From assembly GCA_021613335.1 (NCBI GenBank), contig JAJTWR010000095.1, forward strand, positions 1 to 64,000: a DNA stretch of 64,000 nt, given 5' to 3'. The translations under genes were made by a program, and so were the position numbers. Origin of the DNA: Whitmania pigra. Its lineage: Eukaryota; Annelida; Clitellata; Hirudinida; Haemopidae. Positions 37,599 through 47,130 of this stretch are shown here, piece by piece. The notes under the pieces are model-generated. The model made no database searches. It saw only the letters and a list, made by a program, of their open reading frames with translations, and was not told the origin of the DNA. Each line of letters opens with the position of its first letter. The first letter of the stretch is position 1.

Positions 37599-38345
37599 TT
37601 ATTCTGATGTTTTCTGTGTTGTTTGGCTAACTCTTGAGAGAACTTTTTTTTCTCTTTGTTTGCAAAGAAAAGCGATTAAATCTTTTAATTCAAAAGCGTT
37701 TTGGAGCACAAAATTACCGCTGCGGATGCGGGTAAGTTTAGCCAGATAAGCCCCGCTTTGTAACTCTTTGCCAAAATCATGCGCTAAAGACCTGATATAA
37801 GTTCCTTTGCTGCATATCACCCTGAAATCAACTTCGGGCAGGTTGATACGAGTAATTTCAAAGGCTGTTATGGTTACGGCGCGTTTTGGTAATTCTACCT
37901 CTTCGCCTTGCCGCGCTTTAGTATATAAACGCTCTCCGTTTACTTTTACAGCCGAATGTGCGGGAGGATATTGTTCAATATTACCGACAAACAGGGTAGC
38001 TGCTTGGCGTATTTGCTTTTCGTTAAGGTGTTCGGTTGGGTAGTTTTTTTCAATGTCGGTTTCTAAGTCAAACGAGGGAGTGGTGGCGCCTAAAACAAGC
38101 GTTCCGGTATATTCTTTTTCTTCTGCCTGATACTGTTCTGTTTGTTTGGTGAGTTTGCCGGTGCATACAATAAGCAGCCCTGTTGCTAGGGGGTCTAAAG
38201 TTCCGGCGTGTCCAACCTTTATTTTGTGAGGTTTTAAAGCGCTACGAATTTTATTAACCACATCAAAAGAGGTCCATTTGTAAGGTTTATTAACCGGAAG
38301 AACCGCTCCTTCTACAAAATTGAAATCACGAAACCGAGTACTCAT
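37599..38345 (-). CDS. truB: tRNA pseudouridine(55) synthase TruB
   Basis: TruB makes pseudouridine 55 in the T-loop of tRNAs. I choose the ATG at 38345 (MSTRFRDFNFVEGAVLPVNK, 248 residues); the open frame reaches upstream to 38471, but that part has no family likeness. The catalytic Asp is in VGHAGTLDPLATGLLIV. Other motifs: KEYTGTLVLGATTPSFD, AHSAVKVNGERLYTKAR, SKGTYIRSLAHDFG. Upstream is a gap; the uppP gene often found before truB in relatives is not there. Confidence 0.95.
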   Translation of the reverse strand: MSTRFRDFNFVEGAVLPVNKPYKWTSFDVVNKIRSALKPHKIKVGHAGTLDPLATGLLIVCTGKLTKQTEQYQAEEKEYTGTLVLGATTPSFDLETDIEKNYPTEHLNEKQIRQAATLFVGNIEQYPPAHSAVKVNGERLYTKARQGEEVELPKRAVTITAFEITRINLPEVDFRVICSKGTYIRSLAHDFGKELQSGAYLAKLTRIRSGNFVLQNAFELKDLIAFLCKQREKKVLSRVSQTTQKTSE

Positions 38346-38777
38346 ATCCTGAAGAAAATTTTTAGCAAAGGTAATAATTATCATTACTTTATCGGAAAAC
38401 AAGCATAGTCTGTAAATGGAAAAGTAAAAACATTTTGGATAAAAACTATCTGCACATGCCGCTGTAAACAATGCCGAGCAAAATTCATATTACTGAAAAA
38501 TCAGGCAAAAATACCTTCAAATGAGCGCTCATCGCCATCAGCAATGTTAAAGAAGTTTCTTAAGCAATTCTACAAAATCAAGCAAAAACACTTGCAATTA
38601 TAATTTAAGCCAACTTGTTTATAAATTTAAACCGCAGATATTTCCGAGATAACCTCTTTTGACAGGCCGATTATTGCAAATATCTCAGGGTTAGACTGCT
38701 GAATAATCAGACAATTGCGGCGAAAGCCATCAAAAACAATTGTAACAAAAATGTTGCGCAAAACAAAAATTATCATT
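38346..38777. other. Gap between truB and the PEBP lipoprotein gene
   Basis: No gene recognised in about 430 bases. The far right end holds the promoter of the next gene. Confidence 0.4.
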
Positions 38778-38785
38778 ACCTTTGC
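38778..38785 (+). promoter_or_regulatory. Promoter of the PEBP lipoprotein gene
   Basis: TACCTTTG matches TAnnTTTG, and a TTG lies 22 bases upstream (38753-38755), the usual spacing in Bacteroidetes. The 5' untranslated region would be about 90 bases. Confidence 0.5.
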
Positions 38786-38879
38786 CGCTGAATTTTTCAG
38801 ACAAAGAAAATTAACGCGTTTTAATCTTTTTCATTTAGAAATCAATAATTTATGTTTTAATATACTTTAAACTAACAAC

Positions 38880-39722
38880 ATGGTAAAACAAATGCAAAAT
38901 TTCACTCAACTTTCTGCGGGTTTATTGGTATGGTTAGTTACTACGATGGCATCATTCTTTTTTTCGTGTAAGAAAAAAGAAATGTCTGAAGTTACTACGC
39001 CAACTTACAAGGTTACTTTTGACAGCAAAAACGGTTCAAAAATAACCGTTATCACCGTAAAACCGGGGGATACTCTTACTTTGCCTGCCGACCCAATAAA
39101 AAAAGACTCTACTTTTGGCGGATGGTATACCGACAGCCAAGCAAGCGCCGCTCCTTTCTCGGCCTCAACAACTGTTACTACTAACCTTACCTTATATGCT
39201 AAATGGAATGATTTTTCATTAAGCAGCAAAAGTTTTTTCGCCGGAGGCGAGATTCCGTTAAAATACGGTTATTCTGATAATGGACGAGCTGATTGTTTAA
39301 ATATTTCGCCCCAACTCAGTTGGATAAGCGCTCCTTTAGCAACAACTTCGTATCTTATTACTATGGAAAGAATAGAAGAAGACAGTCAAGACTTGTTAAA
39401 TAATTATTCAAATTGGGTTGTTTATAACATATCTGCCAACAAAACTTCATTGGAAGAAAACGACCCTTCGATACAAGAAAATTCCATCCGTTATCAAGGC
39501 CCCTGTCAGCCGGGAGGGGAAAAACATAGCTATCAAATTACAATTTTTGCTTTGGATTTACCTGCGGATTACTTTAGCAATAAAAATGGCGATAATCCTC
39601 CTCCTCAATTCAGAGCGCAAGCAGAGCAGCATTTAAGCGGTCATATTTTGTCAAGCGCATCTATTACGGGAACTTTTAAAACAAAACCTGTTGGGCAAAT
39701 TAAACCGTTAAAGCGCGCCTAA
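38880..39722 (+). CDS. Lipoprotein: InlB-type repeat fused to PEBP (YbhB/YbcL) domain
   Basis: The 280-residue protein has a lipoprotein signal (SFFFSC, Cys about 30). One Listeria-Bacteroides repeat follows (about 43-110: VTFDSKNGSKITVITVKPGD, FGGWYTD, LTLYAKW), a small surface or binding fold. Then a phosphatidylethanolamine-binding-like domain (about 115-270) has LNISPQLSWISAP, NWVVYNI, RYQGPCQPGGEKHSYQITIF and HLSGHILSSASITGTF. The usual DPD.P pocket motif is poorly kept (EEDSQDLLNNY). Such a fusion on a lipoprotein is unusual. Ligand unknown. Confidence 0.85.
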   Translation: MVKQMQNFTQLSAGLLVWLVTTMASFFFSCKKKEMSEVTTPTYKVTFDSKNGSKITVITVKPGDTLTLPADPIKKDSTFGGWYTDSQASAAPFSASTTVTTNLTLYAKWNDFSLSSKSFFAGGEIPLKYGYSDNGRADCLNISPQLSWISAPLATTSYLITMERIEEDSQDLLNNYSNWVVYNISANKTSLEENDPSIQENSIRYQGPCQPGGEKHSYQITIFALDLPADYFSNKNGDNPPPQFRAQAEQHLSGHILSSASITGTFKTKPVGQIKPLKRA

Positions 39723-39735
39723 TAATTTATTAAAC

Positions 39736-39769
39736 AAGGGGTTGTTTTTAAAAAAAGACAACCCCTTTT
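39736..39769 (+). terminator. Terminator of the PEBP gene
   Basis: AAGGGGTTGT pairs with ACAACCCCTT, followed by T-rich sequence. Confidence 0.85.
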
Positions 39770-39876
39770 CTTTTAAAGCTATTTTCATATAGTTACGGCA
39801 TGAGAACCGATAAACTAACAGGTATTTATCAGGCGTCGGTTTTGTTCAATAAAATTTTTTTGAAACCTTTTTCCGA

Positions 39877-41067
39877 CTAATGTATTCCGGAAAATATTCG
39901 CTTCCATCTGATCTTGTTAAACCATGAGCCTTGGTTATCAAAACTCATCCAAATAAATATGGCTTTACCCACAATATGATCTTCGGGTACAAAGCCCCAA
40001 GTTCTGGAATCTGCTGAATTGTGTCGGTTATCTCCCATCATCCAATAGTAATCCATTTTAAAGGTGTAATTGGAAGCTTTTTTGTCGTTAATGTACCAAT
40101 GGTTCTCTTTTTTCTCCAGTTTGTTGCCTTCGTAAATTCGGATGGCTCTTTCGTAAAGCGGCATGGAGGCGCTGTCTAGATTAACCGTCCAGCCTTTTTT
40201 TGGAATAATAAAAGGGCCCCAGTTATCTATATTCCATTTCCGTTTAGGATCGTGCGGAAAAATCGTTTGGTCGTATTCATTGGCAGGCGCCAAAATCTCT
40301 TTGACAGATTTAACATATTCTGACTTTTTTAGTTTTTCTATCATTGCCGGCGTACCATCAAATTGATAAACATTGGGCATCCCGGTTTGAATGGTTTGAA
40401 AACCCATATTTTCAAACATTTTCATGTTTATCTCCGGGGTATTAAACTCTACAAGATAAGAAAACCATCCTGTTGGTTTCAGGGGTAAATTTTTGCCGTT
40501 TACCTTAACCAAGCCTGCCGTCATCGAAATGGTATCGCCGGCAATGCCTATGCAACGCTTAATAAAGTTTTCGCGTTTGTCAACCGGACGATAATTAATG
40601 CTGTAATTAGCCCAAACGGCCGCTCTTCCGCTACGCATAACCATTTGGTAATAATTATCGTCTTGCGCTTCTAACGCTACGGTATCTCCTTCGGGAAAAT
40701 TAAATACCACAATATCGTTATTTTTAATCTTTTGAAAACCCGGAAGGCGTCTGTATTTCCATTGCACTCCGTCCCAATAGGTTTTTGTACCTATAAGGGG
40801 CATGGTATGATGCGCAAACGGAAAGGCAATCGGCGTTATAGGCATTCGAGCTCCGTAATTAACTTTGCTTACGAAAAGAAAATCTCCAATAAGTAAGGAT
40901 TTTTCCATGGAGCCTGATGGAATGGTATAGGCTTCAATAAAAAACATCCTGATAACGGTTGCCGCAACTACCGCAAAAATAATGGCGTCAACCCATTCTC
41001 TTACCTTTGATTTTTTTGGGGGAGGCGTTGATGGATTACCTCTTTTTTTCCAAAACTTCCAGTTCAT
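39877..41067 (-). CDS. lepB: Signal peptidase I
   Basis: LepB cuts signal peptides from secreted proteins. 396 residues, long as in other Bacteroidetes because of inserts in the periplasmic part. One N-terminal anchor (about 27-45). The catalytic Ser53 is in YTIPSGSMEKSLLIGDFLFV, the Lys in ENFIKRCIGIAGD, and the C-terminal box E is DNRHNSADSRTWGFV. It is last in the five-gene operon parA-parB-DUF5683-dapB-lepB, 7 bases after dapB. Confidence 0.96.
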   Translation of the reverse strand: MNWKFWKKRGNPSTPPPKKSKVREWVDAIIFAVVAATVIRMFFIEAYTIPSGSMEKSLLIGDFLFVSKVNYGARMPITPIAFPFAHHTMPLIGTKTYWDGVQWKYRRLPGFQKIKNNDIVVFNFPEGDTVALEAQDDNYYQMVMRSGRAAVWANYSINYRPVDKRENFIKRCIGIAGDTISMTAGLVKVNGKNLPLKPTGWFSYLVEFNTPEINMKMFENMGFQTIQTGMPNVYQFDGTPAMIEKLKKSEYVKSVKEILAPANEYDQTIFPHDPKRKWNIDNWGPFIIPKKGWTVNLDSASMPLYERAIRIYEGNKLEKKENHWYINDKKASNYTFKMDYYWMMGDNRHNSADSRTWGFVPEDHIVGKAIFIWMSFDNQGSWFNKIRWKRIFSGIH

Positions 41068-41074
41068 TTTAGTC

Positions 41075-41812
41075 TTAAAAATTAAAAACTTCTGTTATAT
41101 TATAGAAACCTTGTTTATTGTTTAACCACTCTGCCGCCATTATCGCGCCTAATGCAAAACCATTTCTGTTATGAGCGGTATGTTTAATTTCAATATCGTC
41201 AATTTCTGAGCTGTAAATTACCGTATGCGTACCGGGAACCTGTTGAATTCTGTGCGATTCTATCAGCAACTGTTCGCTGTTTAATTTTTTGGGCGACGAG
41301 GTATCGGCCAGTTCATTAACCCACTCTTTTTTACGGTTTAGCCGGTTGATAATTTCCTCTGCAACGGTTATGGCCGTACCGCTTGGCGAATCGAGTTTTT
41401 GGGTATGATGTATCTCTTCAATCTGCACTTCATAAACCGGGTAATTATTCATCACTTTTGCCAAAATCTTATTGATGTGAAAAAAAATATTTACCCCCAC
41501 GCTAAAATTAGCCCCATAAAGGATGGTGTTGTTGCTGTTTAAACAAACGGTTTTTACTTCTTGTAATTGACCATACCAGCCGGTTGTGCCCACAACAATG
41601 GGTAAATTAGCTTCAAAGCAAGCGTAAATGTTATTTACAACAGCGCCGGGCGTACTGAAATCGATCGCTATATCAGCCTGTTGTAATCCGGCTTTAGTGA
41701 GTTCGCTTAAATTATCGGACGTTATTTTAAGAATTATTTGATGACCTCTTTCTGTTGCAAAGCGCTCGATAATTTGACCCATTTTACCATAACCCAGTAA
41801 TGCAATTTTCAT
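41075..41812 (-). CDS. dapB: 4-hydroxy-tetrahydrodipicolinate reductase
   Basis: DapB reduces the product of DapA with NAD(P)H on the way to lysine and diaminopimelate for peptidoglycan. 245 residues, slightly short but usual for the phylum. The dinucleotide-binding start is MKIALLGYGKMGQIIERFA; the catalytic region is EIHHTQKLDSPSGTAITVAE. Start ATG overlaps the DUF5683 stop by 4 bases, so it is coupled to the gene before it. Confidence 0.96.
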   Translation of the reverse strand: MKIALLGYGKMGQIIERFATERGHQIILKITSDNLSELTKAGLQQADIAIDFSTPGAVVNNIYACFEANLPIVVGTTGWYGQLQEVKTVCLNSNNTILYGANFSVGVNIFFHINKILAKVMNNYPVYEVQIEEIHHTQKLDSPSGTAITVAEEIINRLNRKKEWVNELADTSSPKKLNSEQLLIESHRIQQVPGTHTVIYSSEIDDIEIKHTAHNRNGFALGAIMAAEWLNNKQGFYNITEVFNF

Positions 41813-42483
41813 AATTTTAAAGTTAACTTTAATGCCGGAACCGATTGAAATCCGTACATCGTATTATTGGTATTTATTGTTGACGGGGTAATTTTCACGT
41901 AAATATTATCGTCTATGTTAAAAAATTTAAGACGAGCGCTAATGTAAGCCTCTAACGCCGCCCCGCCGTAAAGAGCCGCCAAAGAGATGATTACAATTTC
42001 GCGGTTTCGTTTAAAAATATTTTTGGCTGTTGTTAAAGTCTGCGTATTGGTATAAATGCTTAAACCATTATCCGGACTGGGCTGATTATTATGCGTTTGC
42101 CTGTATTGTAATTCTCGCAGAAAGCGTCTGTAATTATTGTTGTTATCTATGTATGAAAATACCAGAGCGGTTCCGCCCGCATAAATTCCCAACAGTTTTC
42201 CTATGGTGTAAATTTTGTTTCCAATCTGTTTTTTTTCACCGCCATGGGCTTTTACCTCCTCTACAATTAATTTGTAATTATAAATTTGCCCTAAACCCGG
42301 AAAAATTAACGACTGGTAAACGGCTTTACGCGCTTCTGTTTTGCCTTTGTTTACATACCGGAGTTCTCGTAGGGTATCTATTGATTTTGCAGACTCTTGA
42401 GGTTTTGTAACAAGGCTTTGGCCTTTTGCAACTACAAAAGTAAAGCCTAACAAAACCGTAAACAATACCATCCGCATTACCAA
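41809..42483 (-). CDS. DUF5683 family protein
   Basis: The 224-residue protein has a signal peptide (about 1-20), then the DUF5683 core: KAVYQSLIFPGLGQIYNYKL and LGIYAGGTALVFSYIDNNNN, with hydrophobic helices, and a second membrane-like stretch IVIISLAALYGGAALEAYIS. The position between parB and dapB-lepB is conserved in Bacteroidetes. It overlaps parB by 7 and dapB by 4 bases. Function unknown; its place suggests a link to cell envelope growth. Confidence 0.85.
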   Translation of the reverse strand: MVMRMVLFTVLLGFTFVVAKGQSLVTKPQESAKSIDTLRELRYVNKGKTEARKAVYQSLIFPGLGQIYNYKLIVEEVKAHGGEKKQIGNKIYTIGKLLGIYAGGTALVFSYIDNNNNYRRFLRELQYRQTHNNQPSPDNGLSIYTNTQTLTTAKNIFKRNREIVIISLAALYGGAALEAYISARLKFFNIDDNIYVKITPSTINTNNTMYGFQSVPALKLTLKL

Positions 42484-43376
42484 TCTAAAAGCGCTAGTAT
42501 TCGGTTTAAATCGTCTGTATTAACAAACGGAATTTGGATGGTTCCTTTGCCGTTTATGCCAACCTTCAGTTTTACTTTTGTTGCAAATTTAGACTCCAAA
42601 TCTTTTTCCAGTTTTTGGCATTCTATTTCCGGCGCTGCCATAAGGGCCTTGGGCTTAACCTGAATATGGTTAATGCTACGCGCCAAATCTTCTACCTTAC
42701 GTACCGACAAGCCCTTATCAATAATTTCCTGGTATATAAAAAGTTGTTTTTCTGACTCTTCTACATTAATTAAAGCGCGGGCATGCCCCATAGAAATCTT
42801 GCCATCCCGAATAGCGGCCTGAATAATTGGAGGTAATTTGAGCAAACGCAAATAATTGGCAACGGTAGTGCGGTTTTTGCCGACCCTGTCGCCAAGTTGC
42901 TCTGATTTCAGGTTACATTCATCTATCATTTGCTGAAAACTTAACGCTATTTCTATCGCATTTAAATCTTCTCGCTGGATATTCTCTATCAAACCTATTT
43001 CCAGCATCTGCTGATTGTCGGCAGTGCGTATATATGCCGGAATTTCTTCCAAGCCGGCTAATTTAGATGCGCGCAAACGACGTTCGCCTGTAATAAGCTG
43101 GTATTTATCGCCATTTTTCCGAACCGTAATAGGCTGTATCAAACCCTGAACTTTAATAGATTCGCAAAGTTCATTTAAAGATACCTGATCAAACGCTGTA
43201 CGCGGCTGAAAAGGATTTGTCTCTATTTCTGTTAGCTTAATTTGACTGATGCTACCCACGGTGGGGGATACGGCTTCAGTTAGCTCTTCATTTTTTGAAA
43301 AATTTACCGTTCGGTTATCATCTAAAAGCGCGCTTAAACCTTTCCCTAATCCTGTTTTTCGCTGAAAAGAAGTCAT
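42477..43376 (-). CDS. parB: Chromosome partitioning protein ParB
   Basis: ParB binds parS sites near the origin and slides as a CTP-dependent clamp. 299 residues. The N-terminal ParB/Srx domain (about 40-130) has ETNPFQPRTAFDQVSLNELC and the CTP-binding LITGERRLRASKLAGLEEIP. The helix-turn-helix is SEQLGDRVGKNRTTVANYLR, with GKISMGHARALINV after it, and the C-terminal dimer domain closes it. It begins 3 bases after parA. No parS site was searched for in full. Confidence 0.96.
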   Translation of the reverse strand: MTSFQRKTGLGKGLSALLDDNRTVNFSKNEELTEAVSPTVGSISQIKLTEIETNPFQPRTAFDQVSLNELCESIKVQGLIQPITVRKNGDKYQLITGERRLRASKLAGLEEIPAYIRTADNQQMLEIGLIENIQREDLNAIEIALSFQQMIDECNLKSEQLGDRVGKNRTTVANYLRLLKLPPIIQAAIRDGKISMGHARALINVEESEKQLFIYQEIIDKGLSVRKVEDLARSINHIQVKPKALMAAPEIECQKLEKDLESKFATKVKLKVGINGKGTIQIPFVNTDDLNRILALLDW

Positions 43377-43379
43377 CTA

Positions 43380-44183
43380 TTATAGTGTTGCTGTAGTTTC
43401 TTCAGGGGTTGCAGAAACCAATCCGTTTTTACGGACAATTTCTCTGGCCAAGTTCAAATAATTGATAGCTCCTTTACAATTGGCATCGTGCATAATAACC
43501 GAAACCCCATAACTGGGGGCTTCGCTTAAGCGGGTATTGCGTTGGATGATGGTTTCAAAAACCAAATCCTGAAAATGCGTTTTAACCTCTTCTACCACCT
43601 GATTAGATAATCTTAAACGCACATCATACATGGTTAACAAAATTCCTTCAATTTCCAAAGCGGTATTTAACCTGTTTTGCACAATTTTAATGGTATTTAA
43701 CAATTTACCCAAGCCCTCCAGCGCAAAATATTCGCATTGTACCGGAATAATAACAGAATCTGAAGCTGTTAAGGAATTGATGGTGATTAAACCCAACGAA
43801 GGAGAACAATCAATAATAATGAAATCATACTGATCTTTAATTTTTTCCAAAACCGCTTTCATTTTAAATTCACGGTTTTCAAGGTTAATCATTTCTATTT
43901 CAGCCCCTACCAAATCAATGTGAGCAGGAAGCAAATCCAGATTTGGGGTTTCTGTTTTTATGATGGCTTCTTTTGGTTCAATCTGGCTGATAATACATTC
44001 GTAAATACTGTTTTTGATTGTACGAGGGTCAAAACCGATGCCCGATGTTGAGTTAGCCTGAGGATCGGCATCTACTAAAAGCGTTTTATACTCTAACACG
44101 GCCAAACTTGCCGCCAAGTTAATAGACGAAGTAGTTTTACCTACCCCGCCTTTTTGATTTGCCATTGCAATTATTTTGCTCAT
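43380..44183 (-). CDS. parA: Chromosome partitioning ATPase ParA (Soj)
   Basis: ParA is a DNA-binding ATPase that moves ParB-bound origins apart. 267 residues. The deviant Walker A is ANQKGGVGKTTSSINLAA, switch I is LLVDADPQANSTSGIG, and Walker B is DFIIIDCSPSLG. First gene of the parA-parB-DUF5683-dapB-lepB operon. Confidence 0.97.
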   Translation of the reverse strand: MSKIIAMANQKGGVGKTTSSINLAASLAVLEYKTLLVDADPQANSTSGIGFDPRTIKNSIYECIISQIEPKEAIIKTETPNLDLLPAHIDLVGAEIEMINLENREFKMKAVLEKIKDQYDFIIIDCSPSLGLITINSLTASDSVIIPVQCEYFALEGLGKLLNTIKIVQNRLNTALEIEGILLTMYDVRLRLSNQVVEEVKTHFQDLVFETIIQRNTRLSEAPSYGVSVIMHDANCKGAINYLNLAREIVRKNGLVSATPEETTATL

Positions 44184-44440
44184 GTATTAATTCAATTTTA
44201 TTAAATTTTTACTTAAAAATGCTATCTTAAGTTTTAGGTTTTTTTAACAACTTGCTAAGATACGAACTAAATCAGAAATTTGACAGCAAAGCCTCCTGTG
44301 TTTTACACATCTTATTAACAATTAAAAAAATAAGCATAATTAGCTGCGCCAAATCTTTTATTCTAAGGGTATAAATCTTTTATTTCCTGTTCATTCATTA
44401 GTTTTTTCTCTAAAATCAAATCAATAATTTTTTTATCAAT

Positions 44441-45628
44441 TTAATTAAAATTACCTAATTGTTTTAAGGCAATATAGGCCATTAAACCGGTTGAAATTTT
44501 TAATGCGTCTTCATCGATATCGAAATTTGAGGAATGTACCGAATGTAAAGTGTTTTTTGCGGCATTACCGGTCCCTAAACGATAAAAGCATGCATGAGTA
44601 AGTTGAGAATAATACGAAAAATCTTCTGCCGCCATCCAAATATCGAGATCAACCACATTTTCTTTGCCTAAATATTCTTCGGCAAATTGTCTGGCATTGC
44701 TTGTTAATTTTTCTTCATTTATTAAAACAGGATATCCTTTATGAATATGGAAATGACAAGAGCCATCCATACTTTCGGCAATACCTTCGGCCATTTTCTT
44801 CATTAATTGATGCGCCTGCTCGCGCCATTTTTCATTCAGGGTTCTAAAGGTGCCTTCCAATTTAACTTGGTTAGGGATAATATTGGTAGCGCCCATAGCC
44901 ATTACCTTGCCGAAAGATAAAACCGAAGGCAAGCGCGGGTCTGACCGTCGACTTACAATCTGCTGTAACGCTAAAATAATATGAGCCGTAATTAATACCG
45001 GATCTATATTTTGATGCGGCTGCGCGCCATGCCCCCCTTTTCCATTTACGGTTACGTACAGTTCATCGGTAGAGGCCATATAAATGCCTTTTTTAAACCC
45101 TACCTTTCCACATTCAATTAAAGGCATTACATGCTGGCCAACAACAGCTTGCGGCTGAGGATTTTCAAGGACTCCTTCTTTAATCATAATATCGGCTCCG
45201 CCCGGCAAAAGCTCTTCGGCAGGTTGAAAAATCAATTTCACGCTTCCTTCAAACTCATCTTTCAATTGATTTAAAATATACGCCGTACCCAACAGCGAAG
45301 AAGTATGAACATCATGCCCGCAAGCATGCATAACTCCTTGCTTTTTAGACCGATAAAATTTATCGTTTGTTTCTTGAATAGGCAATGCATCCATATCGGC
45401 ACGCAAAGCAATAACCCCCTCTGACGGCTTTGAACCCTTAATTAAACCAACAACCCCTGTGCCGGCCATTTCTATAAACTCAATGCCCCAGCCGGTTAAT
45501 TTCTCTTTGACAAATTTGGAGGTTTCAAATTCTTGAAAAGAAAGTTCCGGATGCGCGTGTAAATAATGTCGGTAGCCCGCCACTTCTTCAAATATTTGTA
45601 TCGCCAACTGTTGTATTTTTTCTTTCAT
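44441..45628 (-). CDS. M20-family amidohydrolase
   Basis: The 395-residue enzyme resembles N-acyl-L-amino acid amidohydrolases and hippurate hydrolases (M20D). It has RHYLHAHPELSFQEFETSKF, the metal ligands Cys and His in MHACGHDVHTSSLLGTA, the Glu pair in FQPAEELLPGGA, and QHVMP. The lid domain (about 180-295) has GKGGHGAQPHQNIDPV. It removes acyl groups from amino acids or peptides; the natural substrate is unclear. It starts 16 bases from the edge of a 370-base gap shared with the MarR-GNAT gene. Confidence 0.93.
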   Translation of the reverse strand: MKEKIQQLAIQIFEEVAGYRHYLHAHPELSFQEFETSKFVKEKLTGWGIEFIEMAGTGVVGLIKGSKPSEGVIALRADMDALPIQETNDKFYRSKKQGVMHACGHDVHTSSLLGTAYILNQLKDEFEGSVKLIFQPAEELLPGGADIMIKEGVLENPQPQAVVGQHVMPLIECGKVGFKKGIYMASTDELYVTVNGKGGHGAQPHQNIDPVLITAHIILALQQIVSRRSDPRLPSVLSFGKVMAMGATNIIPNQVKLEGTFRTLNEKWREQAHQLMKKMAEGIAESMDGSCHFHIHKGYPVLINEEKLTSNARQFAEEYLGKENVVDLDIWMAAEDFSYYSQLTHACFYRLGTGNAAKNTLHSVHSSNFDIDEDALKISTGLMAYIALKQLGNFN

Positions 45629-46001
45629 TTTGTATCAAATTTATAAACCAACCTGCTAAACAGAAAACACACGTTTTAACATTTGGCTAAACTTACACAG
45701 AAATATTTATATTTGCCCAATTGATGCGTCTCCGGCTTAGCCTAAGTTTCGTTTAATGTACGTTTGGTCTAAACAATTCTTATCTTTAATTAATCAAAAT
45801 GCCGCATGTAATTTCAAAGAATTGTTTTTAGCCTTATCGGACTGAAAAATTCTTATTTTAAAAAAAATCGGCGCAAATATCTTTCTTTCAAAAAGCTATC
45901 GATCTATCCTTGAACGCCTTTTATGCCAAATTCATTTAAAAAATATTTATATTTAACCGAATTAAATTATTTTTTGATTATAAAATCAGCCGCATGACGT
46001 T
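45629..46001. other. Divergent intergenic region
   Basis: No gene is seen. Two plus-strand TAnnTTTG boxes occur (TATATTTG at 45708-45715 and TACGTTTG at 45759-45766), far from the next start, so their role is uncertain. Confidence 0.35.
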
Positions 46002-46973
46002 ATGAAATTGTTTGAAAAAACAGGTAAAATGGCTTTGGATAGCAGACTGGGTTTACTAACCGATAAAATAACTGACGATGTTGGCAGAAGTTATAGTTTG
46101 TATAGAACAGAGTTCTTGGCAAAATGGTTCCCGGTATTTTTTACGCTTTTTGAACAAGGGGAGCAAACCATTACCGAAATTGAGGAGTATACAGGATATT
46201 CTCAGCCTTCGGTTACAAGAGTTGTTAAAGAAATGGTCTTGGCAGGTTTGTGTGAAAATTTAAAATCTGCCGATAAACCCATAAATAAGGTAGGATTGAC
46301 CGAAAAAGGGGTTAAGCTTTCCGAAAAAATTAAACTGTTATATTTGGATATTGATGCTGTTGTTGAAAATATGCTCCATGAAACAAAACATAATTTTTGG
46401 GAAGCGCTCAAAGAATGGGAATTTTTGTTGGAAAAAAAGTCGTTCTTAAAAAGAATGCAAGAACAAAAGAAACTTCGGGAAAGCAAAGATGTACAAATTG
46501 TGGCTTATGAAGAGAAATATCAACAGGTTTTTAAATCGTTAAACGAAGAATGGATTTCTGCTTATTTTGAAATGGAAGAAACGGATTACAAAATATTGGA
46601 TAATCCGAAAGAATACATTTTGGATAAAGGCGGGAAAATATTTGTGGCTCTTTATCGCGGCGAGCCTCTTGGAGTTTGCGCTCTTATCAAAACCAACGAT
46701 GACAACTATGATTACGAAATGGTAAAAATGGCGGTTTCGCCTAAAGCGCAAGGCCTGCATATAGGTTGGTTATTGGCAAAAGCGGCGATTAATGCAGCAA
46801 TAGAATCAGGGGCTTCTAAATTATACCTTGAAAGCAATACCGTACTAAAACCGGCCATCAGCCTGTATGAAAAAATTGGTTTTAAAAAAATAATGGGGCA
46901 TTCAAGTCCTTATAAGCGTGTTAATATTCAAATGGAATTAAACCTAGCTTCTATTCCGCGCGAGGAAAAATGA
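46002..46973 (+). CDS. MarR regulator fused to a GNAT acetyltransferase
   Basis: The 323-residue protein has a MarR-type winged helix in the first half (ITEIEEYTGYSQPSVTRVVK, helix-turn-helix at about 47-66) and a GNAT domain in the second (about 165-310: VALYRGEPLGVCALI, MVKMAVSPKAQGLHIGWLL, LYLESNTVLKPAISLYEKIG). The acetyl-CoA loop usually reads Q-x-x-G-x-G; here the first Gly is His (QGLHIG), which may weaken binding. Fusions of this type are known in Bacteroidetes. The target gene and substrate are unknown. Confidence 0.88.
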   Translation: MKLFEKTGKMALDSRLGLLTDKITDDVGRSYSLYRTEFLAKWFPVFFTLFEQGEQTITEIEEYTGYSQPSVTRVVKEMVLAGLCENLKSADKPINKVGLTEKGVKLSEKIKLLYLDIDAVVENMLHETKHNFWEALKEWEFLLEKKSFLKRMQEQKKLRESKDVQIVAYEEKYQQVFKSLNEEWISAYFEMEETDYKILDNPKEYILDKGGKIFVALYRGEPLGVCALIKTNDDNYDYEMVKMAVSPKAQGLHIGWLLAKAAINAAIESGASKLYLESNTVLKPAISLYEKIGFKKIMGHSSPYKRVNIQMELNLASIPREEK

Positions 46974-47130
46974 CGAAGGCTAGGTAAATCAAAACCGGAA
47001 AGGAGTTTTCCTGCCATTAATTTATAGCTTAAAAACTTCAGGCTGATTACTTCTTGACCCTTACAACTATCTTCCAGAAACTGCCACGGTTTTTATAGTA
47101 TAGATCCAGAAAATAAAATATGGGTTATGA

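Noticed and set aside
38346..38471. Longer TruB with 42 extra N-terminal residues
   Set aside because: The extra part has no likeness to TruB, and the ATG at 38345 gives the usual N-terminus.
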